In this document: positions 52,785 through 61,183 of the stretch, in pieces
Position numbering within the stretch: the first letter of the stretch is position 1
How the letters are laid out: each line of letters begins with the position of its first letter
Origin: Allobosea sp. BK604
GTDB taxonomy: Bacteria; Pseudomonadota; Alphaproteobacteria; Rhizobiales; Beijerinckiaceae
Direction: 5' to 3'
Assembly (NCBI RefSeq): GCF_004341515.1
Contig: NZ_SLZF01000002.1
Location: forward strand, 310,001 to 374,000
Length of the DNA: 64,000 bases
The notes under the pieces: generated by a model
Databases searched by the model: none
What the model saw: the letters and a program-made list of their open reading frames with translations, nothing else
What the model was told of the DNA's origin: nothing
Position numbers and translations under genes: made by a program

Positions 52785-53780
52785 ATGACTCAACGCGACA
52801 AGGTCCGGCTGGCGATTTTGCCGACGCCGTTCGAACCGCTGCCACGCCTGTCACAGGCTCTGAGCCGCAACGGCCGAGCCCCGGCAATCTGGATCAAGCG
52901 CGATGACTGCACCGGCCTTGCCGGGGGTGGAAACAAGGCCCGGAAACTCGAATATCTGGTTGCCGACGCGGTGAAGGGTGGCGCCGATATGCTGGTGACG
53001 ATGGGTGCGCTCCAGTCGAACCACGCTCGCCAGACCGCAGCGGCGGCCGCGCGACATGGATTGGGCTGCCTGCTGCTCTTGACCGACTCGGTGGCGGATC
53101 GCGGCGAGACCTATCGAACGAATGGGAACTGGCTGCTCCACCGGATCTTGGGCGCGGAGATCCGCGTTCTCGCTGCGAGCGAGGACAGTGCGGCGATCGC
53201 CGCGGAGACGATGACAGACCTGACGGCGCAGGGGCGCAGGCCCTATTTCATCCCGATCGGCGGCTCGAATGGGCTCGGAAGCCTCGCCTATCGCGACGCG
53301 CTTCTGGAGCTGGCGGCCCAGGCGAAGGATGAAGGCCGTCGCATCGACCATATCGTCCTGCCGACGGGGAGCGGCGGCACCCATGCCGGCATCCTCGCCG
53401 GCGTCGAGGAGGCAGGGTTGCCCTGCCGCGTTCACGGCATCAGCGTCTCGCGCTCATCCGAGCAGGCGCAGGCCATCGTGTCCGGGCTGGTTCAGGATAT
53501 TTTTGCGCTGGAAGGGCGCCAGAGGGACACGATGGCCGCCGTGGAGGTCGATGATTCCCAGGTCGGTCCCGGATACGGCCAGCCCACCGCTGCGATGATC
53601 GAAGCCCTCGAACTGGTCGCACGCACGGAAGGGATCCTCCTCGACCCGGTCTATACGGGAAAGGCGATGGCCGGGCTTGTCTCGCTCGTCAGAATCGGCG
53701 CCATCGCTCCCGACGAGACCGTCGTGTTCTGGCACACAGGTGGCCTGCCCGGCCTCTTCGCCTATCCCGAGGTGTTCTAG
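52785..53780 (+). CDS. dcyD: D-cysteine desulfhydrase / ACC-deaminase-family PLP enzyme
   Basis: A 331-residue fold-type II PLP enzyme. K51 in GGGNKARKLEYL corresponds to the PLP lysine of DcyD; ALQSNHARQTAAAAA and TGSGGTHAGILAG bind substrate and phosphate. Family members degrade D-cysteine to pyruvate, H2S and ammonia, or L-cysteate (CuyA), or deaminate aminocyclopropane carboxylate; by eye DcyD or CuyA fits best. GGGAG before the ATG. The D-aminopeptidase-like gene follows, which fits a D-amino-acid role. Confidence 0.82.
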   Translation: MTQRDKVRLAILPTPFEPLPRLSQALSRNGRAPAIWIKRDDCTGLAGGGNKARKLEYLVADAVKGGADMLVTMGALQSNHARQTAAAAARHGLGCLLLLTDSVADRGETYRTNGNWLLHRILGAEIRVLAASEDSAAIAAETMTDLTAQGRRPYFIPIGGSNGLGSLAYRDALLELAAQAKDEGRRIDHIVLPTGSGGTHAGILAGVEEAGLPCRVHGISVSRSSEQAQAIVSGLVQDIFALEGRQRDTMAAVEVDDSQVGPGYGQPTAAMIEALELVARTEGILLDPVYTGKAMAGLVSLVRIGAIAPDETVVFWHTGGLPGLFAYPEVF

Positions 53781-53953
53781 GGATAGTTTCGATGCCGCCA
53801 TCGTCGGTTGCGCCGGCAGCGGCATCGCGGTGGGCAGCAGGCGAGGCTGGCGGAGACGCTGGATCGGCCTGCCGGTAGCGCATGGCCGGGCGGTTGCGTT
53901 GCCGGCTGCCTTTCCTCGACACTGCGCCCCTGTTCGAGGCAGGGAGCGCCGGA

Positions 53954-55477
53954 ATGGTCAATTGGTCGCAGGCCAGAGCGGAAGCCCTCGCCATCGTCGA
54001 GGCCTGGAGGCGCGAGGGCGGTCCCGGCGGCGCCATCGTCCTGTTCGATAGCGAGGGGATCCGCGATGCGCTTGGCGGCGGCTATGCCTCGATCGAGCAT
54101 GGGTTGCCGTTCACGCCGGACACGCCGAACCGGTTCGCATCGATCAGCAAGCATTTCCTGGCGGTCGCCCTGCTGCAGGCCAACGTCCCGCTCGAGGCGC
54201 CGCTGGACCAGTTTCTGGACGACTTGCCGGAGCCGCTGAGCGAGGTCCCGCTTGGCCGAGCGCTCGACATGACCGGCGCCCTGCCGGATATGATGGAGGT
54301 GCTCTGGCAGCAGGGCATTCCCTTCACCGCAACGCTGAGCGCCGCGGATATCCGCCGGAATGTGCGACGCCTGCCCGGCCTCAATGGTGTCGCCGGCGAG
54401 GAGATGGCCTATTCCAATACCGGCTGGCGGCTGGCCCAGAGCATCATCGAGCAGCGCACCGGATCGGGCTATGCGGAGGTCATCGGCAAGCTCGTCGCTC
54501 CGCTCGACCTGCCCATCCGCTTCGTCTCCGACGAGACCGAGATCGTCCCCGGCCTCGCCAGCGGATATTGGCAGGACGGCGCCAGCTGGCGGCGCGGCCG
54601 CTACGGTCTCAATTTCTCGGCGTCGGGCGGCATGGCCGGTAGCGCCGCCGGATTGGCGCGCTGGTGCTCTGCGCTGATCGCCGGCCGTGCCCCGCTGGCC
54701 GGTATGCTGGAGCGCCTGCTTGCGCCGAGGCGCTTCAACGACGGCGCGGAAAGCGGCTATCGGCTCGGGCTCGTCGCCAGCACGCTCAACGGGATCGCGC
54801 TGGTCGGCCATGGCGGCTCGCTGCCGGGCTACCGGAACCATATGCTGATGGCACCGGCACTCGGCATCGGCGTCGTCGTCCTGACCAATCGCGAGGAGGA
54901 GGCGCTCTGGCCGGCGCTGCGCGTGCTCGCGGCCTTGGCCGATGTCGAGATGCCGGAGGCCGCGCGCGATGTGCCGGCCGGCCTCTTCGCCGCCGAGGCC
55001 GGCCCGTTCTGGGCCGAGCTGGCCGCCGATTCGGTCAGCGTCATGGGCGGCTTCGAGCGGCTTGTCGCGAACGGGGCGGGCGGCCTGCGCAGCCTGCCAG
55101 CCTATCTCGACCTCGACCTGATGCCCTCCGGCCCCGACATCCTGGAAGGGCGGATCGGCGGCGTGCCGCGCCGGCTGCTGCGGGTGCCGCCGACGGCTCT
55201 CGATCCGCGCCTCGCCGGCGCCTGGCGCGAGCGGAGCTTCGGCCTCGCCCTGACGATACGGCCGGACGGCACGGCACTGCTGCCCTGGGCCGGGACGACG
55301 GGAAGCGAGAGCCTGCTGACGCCGCTGCCCGGCGGTCGCGCGATCGCCGATCTGACGCATGGCCCCTGGCGGCACCGGCCCTGTCTGTGGCTGCAGCCCG
55401 ACGGGAGCCTGCGGATGGCCAGCCATCGCGCACGCATCCTGCATTTCGACCGCGTTCACGAAGGAGCCACATCATGA
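53954..55477 (+). CDS. dap: D-aminopeptidase-like serine hydrolase (beta-lactamase fold, S12)
   Basis: A 507-residue protein with the penicillin-recognising motifs S63-x-x-K66 (SISK), Y153-S-N155 and H286-G-G, at almost the same positions as in Ochrobactrum D-aminopeptidase DAP (S62, K65, Y153, H287). The C-terminal ~170 residues would form its two beta-barrel domains. DAP removes N-terminal D-residues from peptides. ATG 53954 with GGGAG 7 nt upstream is preferred over 53882. No signal peptide is seen. The stop overlaps the next gene by 4 nt. Confidence 0.83.
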   Translation: MVNWSQARAEALAIVEAWRREGGPGGAIVLFDSEGIRDALGGGYASIEHGLPFTPDTPNRFASISKHFLAVALLQANVPLEAPLDQFLDDLPEPLSEVPLGRALDMTGALPDMMEVLWQQGIPFTATLSAADIRRNVRRLPGLNGVAGEEMAYSNTGWRLAQSIIEQRTGSGYAEVIGKLVAPLDLPIRFVSDETEIVPGLASGYWQDGASWRRGRYGLNFSASGGMAGSAAGLARWCSALIAGRAPLAGMLERLLAPRRFNDGAESGYRLGLVASTLNGIALVGHGGSLPGYRNHMLMAPALGIGVVVLTNREEEALWPALRVLAALADVEMPEAARDVPAGLFAAEAGPFWAELAADSVSVMGGFERLVANGAGGLRSLPAYLDLDLMPSGPDILEGRIGGVPRRLLRVPPTALDPRLAGAWRERSFGLALTIRPDGTALLPWAGTTGSESLLTPLPGGRAIADLTHGPWRHRPCLWLQPDGSLRMASHRARILHFDRVHEGATS

Positions 55478-57057
55478 CCATTCGTCGCCTGGTCGCCCTG
55501 GCCTGCGGGATCGGTGCATGGGCGCTGGCGGCCGGCGCCCTCGCCCAGCCCGTACCGAAGACCGTCCTGCGAGTCGCTCCCCATGCCGACCTGAAGACGC
55601 TCGATCCGGTCGCGGCCTCGATCGTGATCACCCGCATGCACGGGCTGATGATCTACGAGACGCTGTTCGCCTGGGACGCCAATCTCCAGCCCAAGCCGCA
55701 AATGGTCGAGAGCTTTTCGACCTCGCCGGACAAGCTGACCTGGAGCTTCACCTTGCGCCCCGGGCTCAAATTCCATGACGGCCAGCCGGTGACGACGCGC
55801 GACGTCATCGCCTCGCTGAAGCGCTGGATGGCGCGCGACACGATCGGCGGCAAGCTCGCCGAGTATACCGACCGGATGGAGGCCAGCGACGACAGGACCT
55901 TCCTGCTGCACCTCAAGCGCCCAATGGCGCTCGTGCCCTTCGCGCTCGGCTCGGCGGTGGGGCAGATTCCGGTGATCATGCGCGAGAGCGACGCCACGAG
56001 CGACCCGATGAAGCCGATCACCGAGACGATCGGCAGCGGACCCTTCCGCTTCAACCGGGAGGAATGGCGCAGCGGCGCCAAGGTCGTCTATGACCGCAAC
56101 CCGGATTATGTGCCGCGGCAGGAGCCGCCGGACGGGCTAGCCGGCGGCCGCGTCGTCAAGGTCGACCGGGTCGAATGGCTGATCATGCCGGATCCGGCGA
56201 CCGCCGCGGCAGCGCTGCAGACGGGCGAAATCGATATCTGGGAGCAGCCGAGCCAGGACCTCGTCCCCGTCGTCGCCGCAAACAAGGAGATCAAGGTCGA
56301 GCGCTATTCGAACCTGGCCAACCAGGTGATGCTGCGGCCGAACAGCCTGCATCCGCCCTTCGACAATCCGAAGGCGCGGCTTGCCCTGGCCTATGCCACC
56401 GACCAGGCCGAGTTCCTCGCGGCCGGTTTCGGTGACGAGGAATGGTGGCGGCGCTGCAATGCCTATTTCATCTGCGGCGGCCCGAACGGCACGGAGGCCG
56501 GCACGGAGGGCTATGCCAAGCCGGACCTCGAGACGGCACGCCGGCTACTCACGGAGAGCGGCTACAACGGCGAGAAGCTGGTGCTGAGCACGAGCAACGA
56601 CATCGCGCCGATCGGCCGCATGGCCGAGGTGGCGGCGGCCTCACTGAAGAGGGTCGGCTTCACTATCGACCTGCAGGTTTCCGACTGGGGCACGGTCACC
56701 ACCCGCCAGCAGAACCGGGGAACGCCGGACCAGGGCGGCTGGAACCTCTTCGTCACCTATGCCTCGGGCGCGACGATGCAGTCGCCGCTGACCAATATCG
56801 GCACCAACATGGCCTGCGACAAAGCCTGGGCCGGCTGGCCCTGCGATGCGGAGGCGGAGAAGCTGCGCGGCGCCGTCGTCGATGCGCCCGACGATGCCAG
56901 CCGCACGCTTGCCGTGGAAACGCTGCACCGGCGGCTCGCCGAGATGCAGCCCTATCGCGTGCTCGGCCAGTTCGACCAGCCCTATGCCAGGCGCAGCACC
57001 GTGTCGGGCGTGCTGAAGGCGCCGGTCATGCTGTTCTGGAATATCGAGAAGAAGTAG
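55474..57057 (+). CDS. Peptide ABC transporter substrate-binding protein (SBP_bac_5)
   Basis: A 527-residue DppA/OppA-type protein with a signal peptide (cleaved after ALA, about residue 24) and the family opening LRVAPHADLKTLDPVAASIVITRMHGLMIYETL, and a FHDGQPVTTRDV motif. AAGGAG precedes the ATG, which overlaps the stop of the D-aminopeptidase gene (ATGA). No permease or ATPase gene follows, so it must use subunits encoded elsewhere. Together with its neighbours it suggests uptake of D-residue-containing peptides. Confidence 0.87.
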   Translation: MTIRRLVALACGIGAWALAAGALAQPVPKTVLRVAPHADLKTLDPVAASIVITRMHGLMIYETLFAWDANLQPKPQMVESFSTSPDKLTWSFTLRPGLKFHDGQPVTTRDVIASLKRWMARDTIGGKLAEYTDRMEASDDRTFLLHLKRPMALVPFALGSAVGQIPVIMRESDATSDPMKPITETIGSGPFRFNREEWRSGAKVVYDRNPDYVPRQEPPDGLAGGRVVKVDRVEWLIMPDPATAAAALQTGEIDIWEQPSQDLVPVVAANKEIKVERYSNLANQVMLRPNSLHPPFDNPKARLALAYATDQAEFLAAGFGDEEWWRRCNAYFICGGPNGTEAGTEGYAKPDLETARRLLTESGYNGEKLVLSTSNDIAPIGRMAEVAAASLKRVGFTIDLQVSDWGTVTTRQQNRGTPDQGGWNLFVTYASGATMQSPLTNIGTNMACDKAWAGWPCDAEAEKLRGAVVDAPDDASRTLAVETLHRRLAEMQPYRVLGQFDQPYARRSTVSGVLKAPVMLFWNIEKK

Positions 57058-57093
57058 CGGGCGGCGGGCCGGCCGACCGCTGCTTGTTCAGCT

Positions 57094-57113
57094 CTTCGCT
57101 CGAAAATGCCCTA
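57094..57113. repeat. End fragment of the ~104-bp palindromic repeat
   Basis: CTTCGCTCGAAAATGCCCTA resembles the right end of the copy at 51187-51206 with one base changed. As at 51204, its final CTA forms the TAG stop of a minus-strand gene, here the HlyD adaptor. Confidence 0.55.
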
Positions 57114-58454
57114 TCTTTCCCGGAAGATGCGCGATGCGTGGTCGAGGAAGGGCTTCGCCAGATAGGATAGCGCGGTCCGCTCCTCGGTCGAGATAAAGAC
57201 TTCGACCGGCATGCCCGGCAGGAGCCTGCGCTCGCCCAGGGCGGCGGTATCGCCGTCGATCTGCACCTCGCCGACATAGAAGGTCGTGCCGTTCGTCGGA
57301 TCCTTGGAGGTCGCGGGCGAGACATGCACGACCGTGCCCGGATATTCCGGCGTGCTGTTGCGCGCGAAGGCCGAGAAGCGCAGCCGCGCCGGCTGGCCGG
57401 GCCTGATCTGATCGATATCGGCTGGAGCGATCTTGACCTCGACAGTGAGCTTGGCCTTGGTCGGCACGATCGTGGCGAGGCGCGCAGCCGGCGTGATGAC
57501 GCCGCCGACCGTGTAGACCATGAGTTCGTTGACGACCCCCGCGATCGGGGCCCGGATTTCGGTTCGCGAGAGACGGTCCTCGGTCGCCAGGCGCCGTTCG
57601 CTGAGTTCGGAGACCTTGGCTTCGACCAGGCGCAACTCGCGCTGCGCCTCCGTGCGCGCAACATCGTCGACGGCAATGATCTGGAGCCGCGCCTCGCTGA
57701 TGCGCAACTTGGCGCGGGCGAGCGATGCCTCTATCTCACCGCGCTCGCCAAGCAGGCGCGTCCATTCGCGGTTGACGCTGTAGACCCTGGTGCCGTCAAT
57801 CAGGCCCTTCTCGAACAGGCTCGTGAATTTCTTGCGCTCGAGCTCGACGAGCCTGAGCTCCTCGACCTTGGCGACGTGGCGCGCCTCGAGGCCTTTGATC
57901 TCCTCCCCGGACTGGACGATGCTGATCTCGAGCTGCTCCTTGCGGCTTTCCCGATTGCCCCTGTTGCCGTCGAACAGGCGCGTCTCGCCCTCGATGATGT
58001 GAGGTGCGTTCTCGGAGAGCTCCGCCAGCTCGGGGGGAAAGGTGATGGCGGGAAAATTGTCGCGCTCCGCGGCGAGCCGGACCTTGCGCCCGAGATTTTC
58101 GCTGAGCTGCGAGCGGATGATGGAGAGTTCCGCCCTTGTCTGGACATCGTCCAGCCGGAACAGCATCTGGCCTTCCTCGACGACATCGCCCTGCCGGACG
58201 GCGAGCGCCTGGATGATGCCGCCATCGCGATGCTGCACCTCCTTGAGGTTCTGGTCGACCTTGACGGTCCCCTGCGCGATCACGGCACCGCTGAGATGGG
58301 CGGTCGCGGCCCAGCCGCCGCAGCCGACGACCAGCACGAGCGCAAGCGTCGAGCCGGCGATCATATGGGGACCGAGCCGGAAGCTGGCCTTCTTCCCTCG
58401 CTCAGATCCTTTGGCCTTGGCGGAGATGAACGCGGCGAAGTTCTGCATGTTCAC
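57111..58454 (-). CDS. HlyD-family type I secretion periplasmic adaptor
   Basis: About 447 residues: short cytoplasmic N-terminus, one membrane helix (about 32-52), a lipoyl half-motif (VKVDQNLKEVQHRDGGIIQALAVRQGD), a long alpha-helical hairpin (about 120-290), the second lipoyl half (RTEIRAPIAGVVNEL) and a beta-barrel. It bridges the inner-membrane ABC exporter and a TolC-like outer-membrane channel. GTG at 58454 is preferred over ATG 58448 because GGAG lies 8 nt upstream of it. Last gene of the secretion operon; no TolC gene is in the window. Confidence 0.9.
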   Translation of the reverse strand: MNMQNFAAFISAKAKGSERGKKASFRLGPHMIAGSTLALVLVVGCGGWAATAHLSGAVIAQGTVKVDQNLKEVQHRDGGIIQALAVRQGDVVEEGQMLFRLDDVQTRAELSIIRSQLSENLGRKVRLAAERDNFPAITFPPELAELSENAPHIIEGETRLFDGNRGNRESRKEQLEISIVQSGEEIKGLEARHVAKVEELRLVELERKKFTSLFEKGLIDGTRVYSVNREWTRLLGERGEIEASLARAKLRISEARLQIIAVDDVARTEAQRELRLVEAKVSELSERRLATEDRLSRTEIRAPIAGVVNELMVYTVGGVITPAARLATIVPTKAKLTVEVKIAPADIDQIRPGQPARLRFSAFARNSTPEYPGTVVHVSPATSKDPTNGTTFYVGEVQIDGDTAALGERRLLPGMPVEVFISTEERTALSYLAKPFLDHASRIFRER

Positions 58455-58507
58455 GGTGCTGTCTCCAATAATCCGGCATGGACGCAGGATATCGCGCCTC
58501 AGCGACG

Positions 58508-61183
58508 TCACCAGCTATAGTGAAATTTATGACTTCCCAGGATTTCGATGGTGAAATCCTTCTCATCGGTCTGCTCAATATACACGTCTACATAAGTATA
58601 ATCTTCGTCGCCGATCTTCTCGATGCGGAAGCGGAACGGCCGTTCGCTACCGTCCTCGCTGTCGCCATAGGCGCTGCCGAAGCGCTCGCCCTCGGCGGTC
58701 TCGTCGCAATCATCCCGATCGGTCCGGATCTGATACTCCTGGATGACGATGCGGTCGCCCGCCTCGAGATCGAGGATCTCATGGATGAGCTCGCGCTGCT
58801 CGTCGTCGCAGGTGACATCGAAGTTGAAGATATCGTCGCCGGCCCCGCCGGTCAGCGACATCGCCTGAGCGCCGACAGTGAACTGGTCGTCTCCGGAGCC
58901 GCCGATGATGGCGTCGAGATTGACGATCCTGTCCTCGCCGATCTCGATGCCGATCGCCAATCCATCGGTCACGTCGACCGTGACGCCCAGAGTCGTGCCG
59001 GAAAGATCGAGCGTATCGAAGCCCTCGCCGCCATCGTAGCAATCCTCGTCGTCATCGAGCGCCACGATGATCCGGTCCGCGCCTTCGCCGCCCCGCACGA
59101 TATCCGCGCCGGTGCCGCCATCGAGCGTATCGTCGCCCTCGCCGCCCGAGACGTCATCGTCACCGTCGCCGCCGTCGACGACATCATTGCCTTCGCCGCC
59201 GTCGAGCGTGTCGTCCCCGGCTTCGCCGAGCAGCACGTCGCTGCCTTCGCCCCCATCGACCTCGTCGCAGCCGTCGCCGGCCACAACGATGTCGGCGCCT
59301 TCGCCGCCCGCGATCCGGTCGCGGCCCTCACCGCCATCGATGATGTCGTCACCGTCGTCGCCGTCCAGCACGTCGGAGCCCTCGCCGCCGACGATGTGGT
59401 CATTGCCCTCGCCGCCGGACACGACGTCATCCCCCTCGCCGGCGAAGAGCGTGTCGTCGCCATCCTCGCCGAAGATCCGATCGTCGCCCGCTCCCGCAGC
59501 CACGACGTCGTTGCCGCCGCCGGCACGCACGGTGTCGCGGCCTGTTCCAAGCGTGACCTGGTCCTGGCCATTGCCGCCGGTGACCGTATTGTTGCCGTCG
59601 CCAGCGGTGACGCGGTTGTTGCCGTTGCCGGTGACGATGATGTTCTGGCCCGAGCCGCCATCCATCTCGTCGTCACCATCGCCACCGTCGAGAATGTCGT
59701 CGCCATCCCCGCCCGTGATCGTGTCGTTGCCGTCCCCGCCCATGATGTGATCGTTGCCGGCCCCGCCCGAGAGCGTGTCGCGGCCCGCGCCGCCATCGAT
59801 CACGTCGTCGCCGTCGCCGCCCTCGACCACGTCATGGCCGCCGCCGCCATCGATCGTGTCGTTGCCGTCATCGCCGTGGATCTCGTCATTGCCGGCTCCG
59901 CCGGACAGCTGATCGTTGCCGGCGCCGCCGGTGATCAGGTCGTCGCCCTCGTCGCCATAGATGACGTCGTCGCCATCCTCGCCATGGAGCTGGTCGTCGC
60001 CGGCGCCACCATGGATCGTATCGTTGCCGGTGCCGCCATAGACGATATCGTTGCCGCGCCCGGCATAGATCAGGTCATTGCCGCCGCCACCGTGGATGAT
60101 ATCGGCGCCGCTGCCACCATAGACGATGTCGCTGCCGCCGCGCGCGTCGATCGTGTCGTTGCCGCCGAGCCCGTCGATAAGGTCGGCGCATTCAGTGCCG
60201 ACGAGATCGTCGTCGCCGGGCGTGCCGATGATCTCCATGAACTCGACGACGCTGAACGAGGCCGTCTGCGTGACGGCGACCTCGCCATCGCTGATCTCGA
60301 AGCTGAACGAGACCGGGCCATAATAGCCGGCTGCCGGCTTGAACTCCCAGCCGCCCTCGACCTTCGTCAATGTGCCGCTGGACGATTTGAGGTTGACGAT
60401 GGACAGCGTGTCGCCGTCAGCATCGAAGGCGCCGGACAAGAGCGCAGCCGCAGTGATCAGGATCGTCTGGCAGATGCCGGTATTGGCCAGCGTCAGGGGG
60501 CCGCTGAGGACGGGCGCGCGATTGCGGATCGGATCGGGATCCTGATCCTGATCCTGATCCGAGGGACCTGCGCCGCCATCGGTTTCATCGTCTTGGTGAT
60601 CGTCCTCCCCGTCCGGGTCGAGCAGCTTCACGCCTGGCGGATCGGAGACAGGAGTCAGCGCCTCGAAACCGCGTGAGCTGACGGCGCCGACGCCAGGGAG
60701 GCCGACCGCCGTGTTGTCGAAGGCGACATTCGAGCGGTTGTCGTTGCTCGGGCGCCTGAGCCCGAAATTCGGGTCGATCGGGAGCGGTGTTGAGCTGGGC
60801 AGGGGCAACAGCTCGTAGTCGATCGCGGGTGAATCGATTCCCATGAAATCGGCGATGCCGCCAACCTCCGGCCCCGGACCACCGGAGCCGATCGCATTCT
60901 CGTCATCCGGAGGAAGCGAACCGGTTTCGTCCTCCGCCTCCATGGCGGCTTCCCGGACACGGTCTCCCCCAGCCCCTTCCGCTTCCTTATTCTCAGTGGG
61001 CGGACCGAGATCGGATTTGGCGAGGCTGGGGAAGAGGCTTTTAAGGTAGATGGCGACAGCCGTGAGCGCGAGCACGACCACGGCTGGGCCACGTGCGGAA
61101 GGCGCATCCTCCGGCTTGCGGTAGATCTCCTCCGCGCTCGGGACATGCGTCGTTTGCTGCTTGAAGGGTTTGACCTCGATCAT
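58508..61183 (-). CDS. RTX (hemolysin-type Ca-binding) protein with N-terminal membrane helix
   Basis: An 891-residue acidic protein. A hydrophobic helix at about 32-50 near the N-terminus is unusual for a type I secretion substrate. An Asp/Gly-rich linker with a D-Q repeat lies near 210, then a cadherin/Ig-like module at about 222-318, then some forty GGxGxDxxx-type nonapeptides (about 320-700). A C-terminal beta region ends in hydrophobic, aromatic residues (HKFHYSW), a plausible secretion signal. Ca2+ folding outside the cell is expected; function may be adhesin or surface layer. Its start overlaps the ABC exporter stop (ATGA, 61180-61183). Confidence 0.88.
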   Translation of the reverse strand: MIEVKPFKQQTTHVPSAEEIYRKPEDAPSARGPAVVVLALTAVAIYLKSLFPSLAKSDLGPPTENKEAEGAGGDRVREAAMEAEDETGSLPPDDENAIGSGGPGPEVGGIADFMGIDSPAIDYELLPLPSSTPLPIDPNFGLRRPSNDNRSNVAFDNTAVGLPGVGAVSSRGFEALTPVSDPPGVKLLDPDGEDDHQDDETDGGAGPSDQDQDQDPDPIRNRAPVLSGPLTLANTGICQTILITAAALLSGAFDADGDTLSIVNLKSSSGTLTKVEGGWEFKPAAGYYGPVSFSFEISDGEVAVTQTASFSVVEFMEIIGTPGDDDLVGTECADLIDGLGGNDTIDARGGSDIVYGGSGADIIHGGGGNDLIYAGRGNDIVYGGTGNDTIHGGAGDDQLHGEDGDDVIYGDEGDDLITGGAGNDQLSGGAGNDEIHGDDGNDTIDGGGGHDVVEGGDGDDVIDGGAGRDTLSGGAGNDHIMGGDGNDTITGGDGDDILDGGDGDDEMDGGSGQNIIVTGNGNNRVTAGDGNNTVTGGNGQDQVTLGTGRDTVRAGGGNDVVAAGAGDDRIFGEDGDDTLFAGEGDDVVSGGEGNDHIVGGEGSDVLDGDDGDDIIDGGEGRDRIAGGEGADIVVAGDGCDEVDGGEGSDVLLGEAGDDTLDGGEGNDVVDGGDGDDDVSGGEGDDTLDGGTGADIVRGGEGADRIIVALDDDEDCYDGGEGFDTLDLSGTTLGVTVDVTDGLAIGIEIGEDRIVNLDAIIGGSGDDQFTVGAQAMSLTGGAGDDIFNFDVTCDDEQRELIHEILDLEAGDRIVIQEYQIRTDRDDCDETAEGERFGSAYGDSEDGSERPFRFRIEKIGDEDYTYVDVYIEQTDEKDFTIEILGSHKFHYSW

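Noticed and set aside
58800-60200. Regular short DNA repeats that could look like a CRISPR or tandem array
   Set aside because: The periodicity is 27 bp with constant variation at codon third positions, explained by GGxGxD nonapeptides; no spacers and no cas genes.
58478-60676. A very long plus-strand open frame opposite the RTX repeats
   Set aside because: It is the mirror of a GC-rich, repetitive coding sequence; its translation is repetitive V/A/D runs without a fold or ribosome site, whereas the minus strand has clear RTX motifs.
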